A stretch of DNA of 64,000 bases from Oceanococcus sp041619555 (GTDB lineage: Bacteria; Pseudomonadota; Gammaproteobacteria; Nevskiales; Oceanococcaceae). The stretch covers positions 1-64,000 of the forward strand of contig JBFKDQ010000017.1 in the NCBI GenBank assembly GCA_041619555.1, read 5' to 3'. A program made the position numbers and the translations under genes. Below are positions 1 through 8,290 of this stretch, piece by piece; position 1 is the first letter of the stretch; each line of letters begins with the position of its first letter. The notes under the pieces were generated by a model, which was not told the DNA's origin, ran no database searches, and saw only the letters and a list, made by a program, of their open reading frames with translations.

Positions 1-483
1 CAGGCCGGGAACCGGGGTGCCGCCGAGATCGAAGCGCATCGGACTGCCGTCGACCACATCGATCCAGTCCATCTCATCGGTGCGTCGGATCACCAGTTTC
101 TGATCCTCGCGCACGCTGTCGGCCGGGGTTTGCGTGGCTTCGAAGCGCCAGTCGCCATACTCGCGGAAATAGAGGATTTCGGTGCCGGCCTGGACTTTCA
201 GCGCGGGCGCCACCACGCCGGCAGGGGTCATCCAGTAACCGCCGGCGCGCAGGACTTCATCGCCGATCTGTACTTCGCCTTCCAGCACATACCATTCGGT
301 CTGGGCGGCATGAATCCCGGCCGGGCGGGTCCATTCGGTGTCGAAGCGGATCTTGGCTGAAACCGAGCCATCTTCCTCGTCATAGGCCAGATTGCGTTGC
401 CGTGCGCTGCCCTGGCCACCAGGCAGTTCTGCCGGGTGCCAGATCAGGTCCTTTTCATCGATGAGTTCTACATGAGGGCGCAT
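1..483 (-). CDS. Cupin-domain protein, 3' end cut by window edge
   Basis: An open frame begins with ATG at 483 and runs leftward off the window, giving 161 residues without a stop. The protein reads as a small beta-barrel cupin: a stretch with WYVLEGEVQIGDE (about residues 62-74), then GGYWMTPAGV (about 80-89) and a later EILYFREYGDW, which is the usual order of cupin strands. Function is unknown; cupins of this kind often bind a metal and a small acid or act as accessory enzymes in catabolic clusters. The gene is divergent from the amidase gene at 763, with a 279-bp shared regulatory region, so it probably belongs to the same regulon. The missing C-terminus prevents a closer call. Confidence 0.7.
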   Translation of the reverse strand, partial: MRPHVELIDEKDLIWHPAELPGGQGSARQRNLAYDEEDGSVSAKIRFDTEWTRPAGIHAAQTEWYVLEGEVQIGDEVLRAGGYWMTPAGVVAPALKVQAGTEILYFREYGDWRFEATQTPADSVREDQKLVIRRTDEMDWIDVVDGSPMRFDLGGTPVPGL

Positions 484-687
484 GTTCGGTCTCCGGGGTT
501 GCGCTGGGATGGGCGCAGCTTAGTGCGTTCTGGGCGTAAGTGAAAATAGATATGTTTGATTGATTTCATAGAGCAAAATCTATTGATGGAAGATCCGTTC
601 TGGCCACACCGACTTGTCTGGCCGTGGTGATCCATCCTCTGACGGTCGCCAGGTGGACCGTGCAGCGAGCGTCCTGATGCAGCCACA

Positions 688-716
688 TTGACATAATTGA
701 TATAACAATAATACAT
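688..716 (+). promoter_or_regulatory. Promoter with candidate regulon operator, site a
   Basis: The 279-bp gap between the divergent genes at 483 and 763 is AT-rich. TTGACA at 688-693 is a perfect -35 hexamer. It is followed by TTGATATAACAA at 697-708, a 12-bp near-palindrome (10 of 12 positions symmetric), and a candidate -10 around 711-717. The wider element AATTGATATAACAATA recurs with small changes at five other promoters in the island. A repressor bound here would sit between -35 and -10. A 7-bp inverted repeat, AATAGAT at 545-551 and ATCTATT at 578-584, lies nearer the cupin gene. Operator function is inference. Confidence 0.6.
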
Positions 717-762
717 TTGTTGTCCTCGAGGGTATTTCCGCAACTTCTAAGCTGAGGCTGGT

Positions 763-2496
763 ATGGCAGGGCAGAACAACACACGCGAATCGAACAGGCT
801 GAGGGTGGCCGCGGCGCAATTTGCCGTCGGCGTGGATGTGCAGGCCAATTTGCAGACCTGTCTGCACTGGATTGCTCAGGCCGGTCGCTGTGCGCCAGAT
901 CTTCTGGTGCTGCCGGAGTTTGCGAACCACGCCTCCTGGTATGACGATGAGGCCCATTGCCACCGGGTTTCGGTGGATCTTGACGGTGATTTCCTTGCCG
1001 CCATCGCGCAGGCGGCGAAAGAGATTTCCGCCTATGTGGTGATCAATTGCACCTTGCGGCGCGAAGGCACGGTGTGCAGCGGCACAAGCGTGCTGATCGC
1101 GCCGACGGGCGAGGTGCTGGGCACGAATGACAAACAGGTGCTGATCGGTCATGAAAATCAGTTCCTGCGGCGCGCGCCGGAACCTGGACCGATCATCGAT
1201 ACGCCGATTGGCCGGCTCGGTATGTATGCCTGCATGGACGGGGTGGTCAGCGAGACGCCGCGTTGCTTGGCCCTGCGCGGCGCGCAGATTCTCTGCAACA
1301 GCCTGAATTCCTTCGCCAGCGACGAGGGCTCCCTGCATATCCCGGTGCGTGCGGCGGAAAACCGAGTGTTCGTCGTGGCCGCAAACAAGATCGGTGCGCT
1401 GATTCCCGAAGCCCTGCTGGAGCCGGTCAGTCAGCAGACCGGTATTCCGGTGCGCTTTCTCAGCGGCGCCGGCGAAAGTCAGATTGTCGCGCCGGATGGC
1501 ACGGTGCTGGCCATGGCCTCGCCCGATCAGGCGCAGGTGATCTGGGCGGATATCGACCTCGCCGACCTGGAGGCGGCGCTGCGCCCCGACGGCACCGATC
1601 TGATCGCCAGCCGCAGACCGGAACTCTACGGCGCGATCGGTGAAGATCCGGCCGCCCAGCCCGAGCCTGCATTCCAGGGCGCCGAGACCCTGGAGGTCGC
1701 CGCGCTGCAACTGCCCGGTGTGGGTCAGGGCGCGCTGGATGCGGCGCTGGCCGAGGTCGAGCACGCGGCCCGGACCGGCCTGCAGTATCTGGTGTTGCCG
1801 GAGCTGTTCTTCATGGCGGATTCTCCGGCCGCCGATCCGGCTGCCGCGGCGGCGGCCTCGATCGAGGTGGTTGCCGCGATTGCCGCGGTCTGCGGTGACT
1901 GTCGGGTGGCGCTGAGTATTGTAGAAGCGCAGGGGTCGGCACATGCCTTGGTTGCGGTGCTGGTGGATCGCGGCGGCATCTGTCTGCGCCAGCCCTTGCT
2001 GCATGCCGCGCAAAACCATGCCTGGTCGGCCTGCGGAGACGAAATTCACAGCCTGCAACTTGCCGATGCCCACGTCGCGGTGCTCAACGGCCACGATGGC
2101 CTGTATCCGGAACTGGGGCGGCTGCTGGCAATGCGCGGGGTGGATCTGTTGTTGCTGCCCTGTGCGCCGCAGGAGCCCTGGGAACTGCGCACCGGCCTGG
2201 TCGAGCGCGCGGCCGAGAATCGCATCAATCTGGTCGCCGCCTGCCAGCCGGGCGTGCAGGGCAGCAGCCTGATCTGTGCTTTGCAGAAGGACTTCACCGT
2301 GATGACGCCGTGGCAGGAGCGCGCCTTTGATGGCCTGCTGAGCCAGCCGGTGCTGAGCCGGGCCAAGCCCTGGCCAGGCCTGACCCGCGCCCGCGTGTAT
2401 CCGGCCGCCGCCGCCAACAAGGTGGTGTCGCTGGGCACCGATCTGGTGCGCGGACGCGCCTGGTGGCTGGTCGACCCCATCACAGCCAAACATTGA
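763..2496 (+). CDS. Tandem nitrilase-superfamily amidase, second domain catalytically degenerate
   Basis: This 577-residue protein carries two carbon-nitrogen hydrolase domains in tandem. The first (about 12-290) keeps the full Glu-Lys-Cys triad: E52 in LVLPEFAN, K124 in TNDKQ and C157 in YACMDG. The second (about 308-570) keeps the first Glu (E347 in LVLPEL) but has Arg/Gln where Lys is expected and Gly443 (LNGHDG) where the Cys should be, so it is probably structural or regulatory. The superfamily hydrolyses amides, nitriles and carbamoyl compounds; with the imidase- and isochorismatase-like genes nearby, a half-amidase role in removing ammonia from opened pyrrole fragments is plausible. 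First gene of a co-directional run to 9849. A GAGG lies 7 nt before the chosen ATG. Confidence 0.88.
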   Translation: MAGQNNTRESNRLRVAAAQFAVGVDVQANLQTCLHWIAQAGRCAPDLLVLPEFANHASWYDDEAHCHRVSVDLDGDFLAAIAQAAKEISAYVVINCTLRREGTVCSGTSVLIAPTGEVLGTNDKQVLIGHENQFLRRAPEPGPIIDTPIGRLGMYACMDGVVSETPRCLALRGAQILCNSLNSFASDEGSLHIPVRAAENRVFVVAANKIGALIPEALLEPVSQQTGIPVRFLSGAGESQIVAPDGTVLAMASPDQAQVIWADIDLADLEAALRPDGTDLIASRRPELYGAIGEDPAAQPEPAFQGAETLEVAALQLPGVGQGALDAALAEVEHAARTGLQYLVLPELFFMADSPAADPAAAAAASIEVVAAIAAVCGDCRVALSIVEAQGSAHALVAVLVDRGGICLRQPLLHAAQNHAWSACGDEIHSLQLADAHVAVLNGHDGLYPELGRLLAMRGVDLLLLPCAPQEPWELRTGLVERAAENRINLVAACQPGVQGSSLICALQKDFTVMTPWQERAFDGLLSQPVLSRAKPWPGLTRARVYPAAAANKVVSLGTDLVRGRAWWLVDPITAKH

Positions 2497-2520
2497 AACC
2501 CTCTCAAGGAAATCAGAGTC

Positions 2521-3267
2521 ATGAGTGAATCTCTCTCGCAGCAGATGCACGATGAAACCCTGGCGCGCATCATCGAGCGGTTCGATCTGGCCGAGGTGAC
2601 CGCGGCCGATGGCGGACCCTGGCTGTCCCTGATCAGCCAGGTGCCGATGGCCCAGGGCGAGCTTGGCCGGGTCCGCGTGTTCAAGGGCGGGCCGCTGTGC
2701 CAGCTGGGGAGCTGCACCATCGTGGTGCCGGCCATCGGTCTGGATTCGCACATGCTGTTTGCCTTCACCGACACGCACGGCGCGGTGCCGCATTTCACCG
2801 TGGACTCGGTCCGTACGGGCGATGACTACGCCTTTCACCTGGATCTCATTCCGCGCCTGGATCTGGCGGTGTCCCTGCCGTACATGGATGAGGTGTATGC
2901 GCCATTGAGCGAGACCTTCAAACAGCAGCGCGCGTTGCCCGGCCTGACGCCCGCCCAGCTGGACCCCCGGCAGTACGCGGTGATGTCGCCGTGGATGCTG
3001 GTCAGTCGTGCTGATGAATCCGCTTTCCGGGGCACTTTCGCCGGCGTCGAGGCCTATCTGACGCACTGGTTTGAAGTCCTGGCACGCGGCGTTTCCGATG
3101 CCGCCCTGGCCGGCAGCACGGCCGCCCAGCGGGCGGCGCGTGATGCCGATCATCGTGCCGTGCTGTTCAGCGCGGAAGTCGACAAGGTCTGGAACCAGAT
3201 CAGCCCCTTGATCGGCGCCGATGCGGTTGCCGCATTGATCACTTTGCTGCGCAACACGCGCGGCTAG
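2521..3267 (+). CDS. Red chlorophyll catabolite reductase-like protein (RCCR/bilin reductase family), copy A
   Basis: This is a 248-residue soluble protein with no signal peptide. The core HLDLIPRLDL followed by PYMDEVY (residues 106-126) matches the plant RCCR pattern LILDLPHRKDL then PDYLKEYY. The C-terminal block from DADHR to LIGADAV (209-236) matches the plant block ending in FGEEVSS. From memory, Arabidopsis RCCR needs E154 and D291; here D95 (HFTVD) occupies the first position and D221 (EVDK) is the likely counterpart of the second. Plant RCCR reduces a linear tetrapyrrole using ferredoxin. Here the gene sits between an amidase and a flavoprotein in the operon, 24 bp after the former. 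Substrate is inference; a bilin or another pyrrolic compound is favoured. Copy B at 42708 is a clearer match. Confidence 0.6.
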   Translation: MSESLSQQMHDETLARIIERFDLAEVTAADGGPWLSLISQVPMAQGELGRVRVFKGGPLCQLGSCTIVVPAIGLDSHMLFAFTDTHGAVPHFTVDSVRTGDDYAFHLDLIPRLDLAVSLPYMDEVYAPLSETFKQQRALPGLTPAQLDPRQYAVMSPWMLVSRADESAFRGTFAGVEAYLTHWFEVLARGVSDAALAGSTAAQRAARDADHRAVLFSAEVDKVWNQISPLIGADAVAALITLLRNTRG

Positions 3268-3321
3268 CCACAGCCCCAGGTCTGTGGTGCCACGGCATTG
3301 CAGTCCGATGCAGGAGACCCC

Positions 3322-4596
3322 ATGAGCAAGTTGACCGCCGAATTTCTGATCGATGATCTGAGCCCCGCCGAGCGCGCACGAATGGAGCGGGTCGAAGCCA
3401 TCCTGCCGGTGCTCAAGCAGCGTGCCGAGGCGATGGATCATGATGGCTTTCTTGATCCGGCCAACGTCAAGACCTTGAGCGAGGCTGGCCTGCTTGGTCT
3501 GGTGGTGCCCGAGGAATATGGCGGCCTGGGCGGCGGTCTGCGCGACTGGGCGGCGGCGGCCTTTGCGATGGGCACGGTGTGTCCGTCGACCGGGCTGTGC
3601 TACTTCTTTCATAACACCTCGGCTTCGCGCGGCACCCTGGCGCTGGCGGCGCTCGAGGCGGGCAAGTTTTCCGGCGAGGAAGGGCCGTTGGTCCGGGCCT
3701 TTTCCGAAAAGCTGCTGCGTCTGATGGGGCAGGACGGCCAGTGGATGGCGAATTTCGCCTCCGAGGACGTGAAGTCGGAGAAGGCCGCGATCACGATCCA
3801 GACCACCGCGACGAAAGTGCCGGGCGGCTGGGAGTTGAATGGCAGCAAGTCTTTCGGTTGCGCCACCGGGATCGCCGATCTGTATCTGGTCACCGCCAGC
3901 CTGGAAGGCATCGAGGATGCGAGCGGCCTGTGCAATTTCATCGTGCGCCGCGGCTCGCCGGGGGAGCGCCCACGCCAGGCCTGGGATGCCCTGGGCATGC
4001 GCGGATCCGCCACCGAGGGTCTGGTGCTGGAGAAAGTTTTTGTTGCCGATGAGGATGCCCTGGCGATCCGCGGCGCGTTCGCGCGCAGTTGCGAGATGAG
4101 CCGCACCTCGTTTGTCGGCAATCAGGTGGCGGCCTCGGTGATCTATCTGGGCGGCGCCTATGCCGCCTTTGCTGCCGCGATGCATCAGGTGACCTCGCGC
4201 AAGTTTGCCGATACCGGCAAGCCCATCGGCAGCGGCCCCTTCCAGCAGCAATTGATTGGCAGCATGTATGCCGATCTGCAGACCGCAATGCTGTGGGCGC
4301 AGCGGCAGATCGCGCTGGAGTCCAGCCCCAATCCGCCGCTGCCCAAGGAAGAGATCAATGCGTTCTGGCGCACCTGCAAAGGCCAGGTGGCGGAGTATTC
4401 CTTCAAGGTGGCGCAGAGCGCGCTGAAGATGATGGGGACCTCAGGCACCGGCTTTTCGATGCCCGCATCACGGGCGATCCGGGATCTGGCCATGGGGCTG
4501 GTGCAGGCCTTTCCGGCCGAGCGCGGACGCCTGCAGACCGCTCAGTTCCTGGTCGATGGTGCCGAGCAACTGGGTTTTGGCGTGGTCGGCAAATAG
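3322..4596 (+). CDS. Acyl-CoA dehydrogenase-family flavoprotein
   Basis: The 424-residue product has the acyl-CoA dehydrogenase fold order: an N-terminal helical domain with LLGLVVPEEYGGLGGG (about 57-72), a central beta domain with WELNGSKSFGC and LGMRGSATEG, and a C-terminal helical domain ending with ALKMMGTSGTGF and RAIRDLAMG. The family includes true dehydrogenases and also flavin monooxygenases and reductases working on non-CoA substrates. The lack of a typical acyl-CoA gene order here leaves the reaction open: desaturation of a side-chain thioester, or oxygenation of a pyrrolic intermediate. The ATG at 3322 has AGGAG about 7 nt upstream and is preferred to an in-frame ATG at 3298. It lies in the 763-9849 run. 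Confidence 0.85.
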   Translation: MSKLTAEFLIDDLSPAERARMERVEAILPVLKQRAEAMDHDGFLDPANVKTLSEAGLLGLVVPEEYGGLGGGLRDWAAAAFAMGTVCPSTGLCYFFHNTSASRGTLALAALEAGKFSGEEGPLVRAFSEKLLRLMGQDGQWMANFASEDVKSEKAAITIQTTATKVPGGWELNGSKSFGCATGIADLYLVTASLEGIEDASGLCNFIVRRGSPGERPRQAWDALGMRGSATEGLVLEKVFVADEDALAIRGAFARSCEMSRTSFVGNQVAASVIYLGGAYAAFAAAMHQVTSRKFADTGKPIGSGPFQQQLIGSMYADLQTAMLWAQRQIALESSPNPPLPKEEINAFWRTCKGQVAEYSFKVAQSALKMMGTSGTGFSMPASRAIRDLAMGLVQAFPAERGRLQTAQFLVDGAEQLGFGVVGK

Positions 4597-4611
4597 CGGC
4601 GGAGCGAGCAG

Positions 4612-6051
4612 GTGAGCCTGAAGAACTACATTGATGGGCGCTGGGAGGTCCCGGCGCAGGTCCTGGCCCAATCGGTTTGCGATGCCAATGATGCCAGAGC
4701 GCTGTTCGAGCAACGGGCCAGCTCGGCCGCGCAGATCCAGCGTGCGATCGAGCTGGCCAGCGCCGCCCATGCCGCTGACGACTGGCTGCGCCGGCCGGCC
4801 GAGCAGCGTGCCCGATTGCTGCAGGCGATTGCCGATGAGCTGCTGCTGCGCGGCGATGCGATCGCGCGCGCCGATGCCCAGGCCACCGGCGTGGTGATCG
4901 GCCTCACCAGCAAGCTGGTGCAGCTGTGTGCCGGCGCGTTCCGGCAGGCAGCCGATCTGAGTCTGGATCCACCAGGCCTGACGCCGCGTGACGGACCTTA
5001 CGGTGCGCTCGCGATCGAGCGCTTGCCCCTGGGGCCGGCAGCCGTCATCGCGCCCTGGAATGCGCCGGCCGGCATCGCCGCACACAAGGTGGCTTCCGCG
5101 CTGGCGGCCGGCTGTCCGGTGCTGCTGAAACCGTCCGAATGGGCGCCGCTGTCGGCGCAGCTGATCGTCGAGGCCGCTGCCGCGGCCGGGCTGCCGGCCG
5201 GCATGCTGCAGTTGCTGCATGGCCATGGCGAGGTCGGCGCGGCGCTGGTCGCCGATGCGCGGGTGCGCGCGGTCTCGTTCACCGGCGGGCTGGCCGCCGG
5301 ACGCGCGGTGGCGGCGGCTTGCGCCCAGGGCATCAAGCCGGCCCAGCTTGAGCTGGGCGGCAACAATCCCTTGCTGGTGCTGGAAGATGCAAATCCCGAT
5401 GCGGCCATCGAAGGCGTGGTCACCGCCTTGACCACGCTGAACGGTCAGTGGTGCCGGGCGCTGGGGCGGCTGCTGGTGCATGAATCCCTGCTTGAGCCCG
5501 TGCTGACCGGCGTGAAGGCGCGTCTGGCCCGTCTCAAGCTCGGCCGTTCGCTGGATCCGAACAGCCAGATGGGGCCGCTGGTGTCGGCGGCGCATCGGGA
5601 CCTGGTGGCGGCGCAGGTCGCGGCCTGTCAGGCGCAGGGCGGGCAGTTGCATCAGCCCACCGCGCTGCCCGATGCGGCCGGCTGGTTCTTCCCGCCGACC
5701 CTGATCACCGGGCTGGCGCCGGAACTGACCCTGGAGGAAATCTTCGGGCCGGTGGCCACCGTGCACAGTTTCAATGATGATGCGCAGGCGGTTGCGCTGG
5801 CCAATCAGACCCCTTTCGGGCTCGCCGCCTACGTGTTCGGCAGCGAGCCGCGGGCCTGGTCGGTGGCGCGGCAGATCCGTGCCGGATTGATCAAGATCAA
5901 TGCCGTGAGCATGCTCAACCTGCATCCTTCCGCGCCACGCGCGGCCTGGGGTCTGTCCGGTCTGGGGGATGAAGGCACGCGGGAAACTTTCGAATTTTTC
6001 CGTGGCACCCGGGTGATCGGCGTGGCCGGACCGCATGAGAGCCAGGCATGA
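4612..6051 (+). CDS. Aldehyde dehydrogenase family protein 1
   Basis: This 479-residue NAD(P)-dependent aldehyde dehydrogenase has the cofactor and catalytic signatures in place: APWNAP near 148, KPSEWAPLS near 173, general base E247 in LELGGNNP and nucleophile C281 in GQWCRA, then EEIFGPV near the C-terminus. It should oxidise an aldehyde to its acid or semialdehyde to diacid. The start is GTG at 4612, 15 nt after the preceding stop, with GGAGCGAGC upstream. The stop overlaps the ATG of the next aldehyde dehydrogenase. In a chlorophyll-type pathway such enzymes could oxidise a formyl side chain or phytenal; this is inference. Confidence 0.92.
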   Translation: MSLKNYIDGRWEVPAQVLAQSVCDANDARALFEQRASSAAQIQRAIELASAAHAADDWLRRPAEQRARLLQAIADELLLRGDAIARADAQATGVVIGLTSKLVQLCAGAFRQAADLSLDPPGLTPRDGPYGALAIERLPLGPAAVIAPWNAPAGIAAHKVASALAAGCPVLLKPSEWAPLSAQLIVEAAAAAGLPAGMLQLLHGHGEVGAALVADARVRAVSFTGGLAAGRAVAAACAQGIKPAQLELGGNNPLLVLEDANPDAAIEGVVTALTTLNGQWCRALGRLLVHESLLEPVLTGVKARLARLKLGRSLDPNSQMGPLVSAAHRDLVAAQVAACQAQGGQLHQPTALPDAAGWFFPPTLITGLAPELTLEEIFGPVATVHSFNDDAQAVALANQTPFGLAAYVFGSEPRAWSVARQIRAGLIKINAVSMLNLHPSAPRAAWGLSGLGDEGTRETFEFFRGTRVIGVAGPHESQA

Positions 6052-7487
6052 ACGAAGCCCGCTTGCTGATCGATGGCGCCGAGATCGAGGCGGCCGCAGG
6101 CGCGCGTTTCGAGGTCCTGGCGCCGGCCAGCCAGACGGTGCTGGCCAGCGCGGCCCGCGCCGGTGCGGCGGATGTCGATCGGGCGGTGGCGGCCGCGCGC
6201 CGGGGATTCATGGCCTGGTCGCAGCGCGCGCCGAGCGAGCGCGAACGCGCCCTGCTCAGAGCGGCGGAAATCCTGGACGCGCACGGCGAGGCCGAACTGC
6301 TCGATACCCTGATCGATGAATCCGGTTCCACCATCAGCAAGGCGCGGTTCGAAATTCGCTATGCCGCCGATCTGCTGCGCACCGCTGCTGGCGAATCACG
6401 TCGGCTGTACGGCGATACCTTTCCGAATGACCGGCCTGATCGCCTGTCCATGGTGCTGCGCGAGCCGGTTGGCGTGGTGGCGGTGGTGTCGCCTTACAAT
6501 GCGCCGCTGGCCCTGCTGACCAAGATGGTGGCGTTTCCGCTGGCCGCCGGCAACGCGGTGGTGATCAAGCCTTCGGAAGAAACACCGCTGATTGCGCTGG
6601 CATTTGCCCGCATTCTGCTCGCGGCCGGGGTGGATGCCGCGGCGGTCAATGTGGTGACCGGATTCGGCGCCGAGTGCGGCGCGCCGCTGGTCGCCCATGA
6701 GGGCATTGATGGCATTGCGCTGACCGGGTCCACGGCCACCGGCAAGGCGATTGGCGCCGCTGCGATGCAGCGAATGCTGCGGGTGCAACTGGAACTCGGT
6801 GGCAAGAGCGCGCTGCTGGTGCTGCGCGACGTCGATGTGGAGAAAGCTGCGGCGGTCGCCGCCGCCGGGATGTTCAATCATGCCGGCCAGATCTGCATGG
6901 CGAATTCCCGCATCATCGTCGAGGCGCCAATTCACGAGGCTTTTCTGGCCGCGTTCAAGCGCGCCTGCGAGGCCTTGCCGCTGGGTGATCTGCGTGATCC
7001 CACCACCGTCTACGGGCCGCTGATCAATGTCGCGGCCCTGCGCAAGATCGAGCAGCATCAGGCTGCGGCGCTGGCCGCCGGGGCGCGACTGCTGACCGGC
7101 GGCCGGGTGATCCAGGGCCTGACCTATGCGCCGACCGTGCTGCTGGACACGCCCCGCGACTGCAGCGCCTGGTGTGAGGAATCTTTCGGTCCCCTGTGCA
7201 CGGTGGTGCCCGCCACCGATCTGGAGGAGGCGATCGCGATCGCCAATGATTCTGCATTCGGCCTGTCTGCCGGGGTGCTGACGCGTGATTTTCAGTGGGG
7301 CTTCCGCGCCGCCCGGGAAATTCGCAGCGGCGCCGTGCACATCGGCATGCACAGTTTCCAGAGCAATGCGTTGGCGCCGGTCGGCGGGCTTGGCCTGTCC
7401 GGTATCGGGCGTTCCGGTGGCCGTTACAGCATCGAGGAATTCACCGAGCTCAAATGGGTCTCGATCGAACTGGGCGAGGCCCCGTGA
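6048..7487 (+). CDS. Aldehyde dehydrogenase family protein 2
   Basis: This second 479-residue aldehyde dehydrogenase is only distantly similar to its upstream neighbour. Motifs: SPYNAPL near 148, KPSEETPL near 174, E249 in LELGGKS and nucleophile C283 in AGQICMANSR, EESFGPL near 378. The QIC(M)AN type of active site resembles the vanillin/benzaldehyde dehydrogenase branch more than the CoA-acylating branch. The ATG overlaps the previous stop by 4 bp and its own stop overlaps the GTG of the hydrolase gene, so the genes are translationally coupled. Having two different aldehyde dehydrogenases back to back suggests that two aldehydes arise in this pathway. Confidence 0.92.
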   Translation: MNEARLLIDGAEIEAAAGARFEVLAPASQTVLASAARAGAADVDRAVAAARRGFMAWSQRAPSERERALLRAAEILDAHGEAELLDTLIDESGSTISKARFEIRYAADLLRTAAGESRRLYGDTFPNDRPDRLSMVLREPVGVVAVVSPYNAPLALLTKMVAFPLAAGNAVVIKPSEETPLIALAFARILLAAGVDAAAVNVVTGFGAECGAPLVAHEGIDGIALTGSTATGKAIGAAAMQRMLRVQLELGGKSALLVLRDVDVEKAAAVAAAGMFNHAGQICMANSRIIVEAPIHEAFLAAFKRACEALPLGDLRDPTTVYGPLINVAALRKIEQHQAAALAAGARLLTGGRVIQGLTYAPTVLLDTPRDCSAWCEESFGPLCTVVPATDLEEAIAIANDSAFGLSAGVLTRDFQWGFRAAREIRSGAVHIGMHSFQSNALAPVGGLGLSGIGRSGGRYSIEEFTELKWVSIELGEAP

Positions 7488-8290
7488 CGGCGGCGGTCTG
7501 CATTCGTCGGGCCTATGTCGATGGCCCGGTCGGGCAGCTGCACTACCGCCGCGCCGGCAAGCCGGATGCGCCCTTGCTGGTGCTGCTGCACCAGACCCCC
7601 AGCCATTCGGCCATGTACGAGCCTCTGATGCGGCGGCTGGCGGATCGCTACGACGTGCTGGCGCTGGATACGCCAGGGTTTGGCCAGTCCGATCCACTGC
7701 CTGGCGATTTTTCCATCGCCGCGGCCGCGCAGGTGTTGGCCGTGGCGGTGGCCAGGCTGCGCCCCGGTCCCGCGTTCTGGTTCGGCCATCACACCGGCGC
7801 GGCATTGGCGCTGCAGGCTGCGGTCGCTGTGCCACGGCAGGTCCGTGCGCTGGCCCTGTCCGGACCCTGTCTGCTGGATCAGGGGCTGCGCGCCCGCCTG
7901 CCACAGCTGGCGGCATTCGTGCCGCCCCGTGAGGACGGCAGCCATCTTGCCACCCTGTGGCAACGCATCGTGGCCAAGGATGGACAGGCGCCACTGGCGC
8001 TGCGTCAGCGTGAAGTGCTGGCCGGTCTTGCGGCCGGAGAAATCTATGCCCAGGCCTATCAGGCCGTGGTCGAGGTCGATACCGCGGCCCAGCTGCGGGC
8101 GCTGCGCTGTCCGGCGCTGGTCCTCGCCGGTACCGAAGATCCGCTGTATCCGCAGCTGGACGCCGCCTTTCGCCTGCTGGCCAATGGTCGCAAGGCGGAG
8201 ATTGCCGGCGCCCGCACCTTCATCTGCGAGCTGCAGGATGCGGCGGTCGCCGATTTGCTGGACGGATTTTTTGGCGGCCCGGATGTCTGA
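7484..8290 (+). CDS. Alpha/beta-hydrolase fold protein with His at the nucleophile position
   Basis: A 268-residue alpha/beta hydrolase. LLHQTPSHSAMYEP (34-47) is the oxyanion/HG-like strand, LDTPGFGQSD (61-70) is typical, and FGHHTGA (100-106) stands where GxSxG is expected, so residue 103 is His, not Ser. WTEDP-type acid loop appears as GTEDPLYP. The His at the elbow means it may not be a classical serine esterase; related sequences with HTG at this place are familiar in the family but their chemistry is unclear to me. The GTG start overlaps the preceding stop (GTGA). Its 3' end overlaps the isochorismatase gene by 8 bp. Confidence 0.82.
   Translation: MTAAVCIRRAYVDGPVGQLHYRRAGKPDAPLLVLLHQTPSHSAMYEPLMRRLADRYDVLALDTPGFGQSDPLPGDFSIAAAAQVLAVAVARLRPGPAFWFGHHTGAALALQAAVAVPRQVRALALSGPCLLDQGLRARLPQLAAFVPPREDGSHLATLWQRIVAKDGQAPLALRQREVLAGLAAGEIYAQAYQAVVEVDTAAQLRALRCPALVLAGTEDPLYPQLDAAFRLLANGRKAEIAGARTFICELQDAAVADLLDGFFGGPDV

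Noticed and set aside
695..708. Classic HutC/GntR half-site GTnTAnAC at the shared element.
   Set aside because: The core GTTATAAC has AT at the centre where that consensus needs TA. The shared element is therefore reported as its own motif.
580..4251. A very long minus-strand open frame (1223 codons) opposite the amidase, RCCR-like and flavoprotein genes.
   Set aside because: It is rich in Arg, Gln, His and Gly with no domain, and runs antisense across three well-recognised genes. GC-rich coding DNA often leaves such open shadows.
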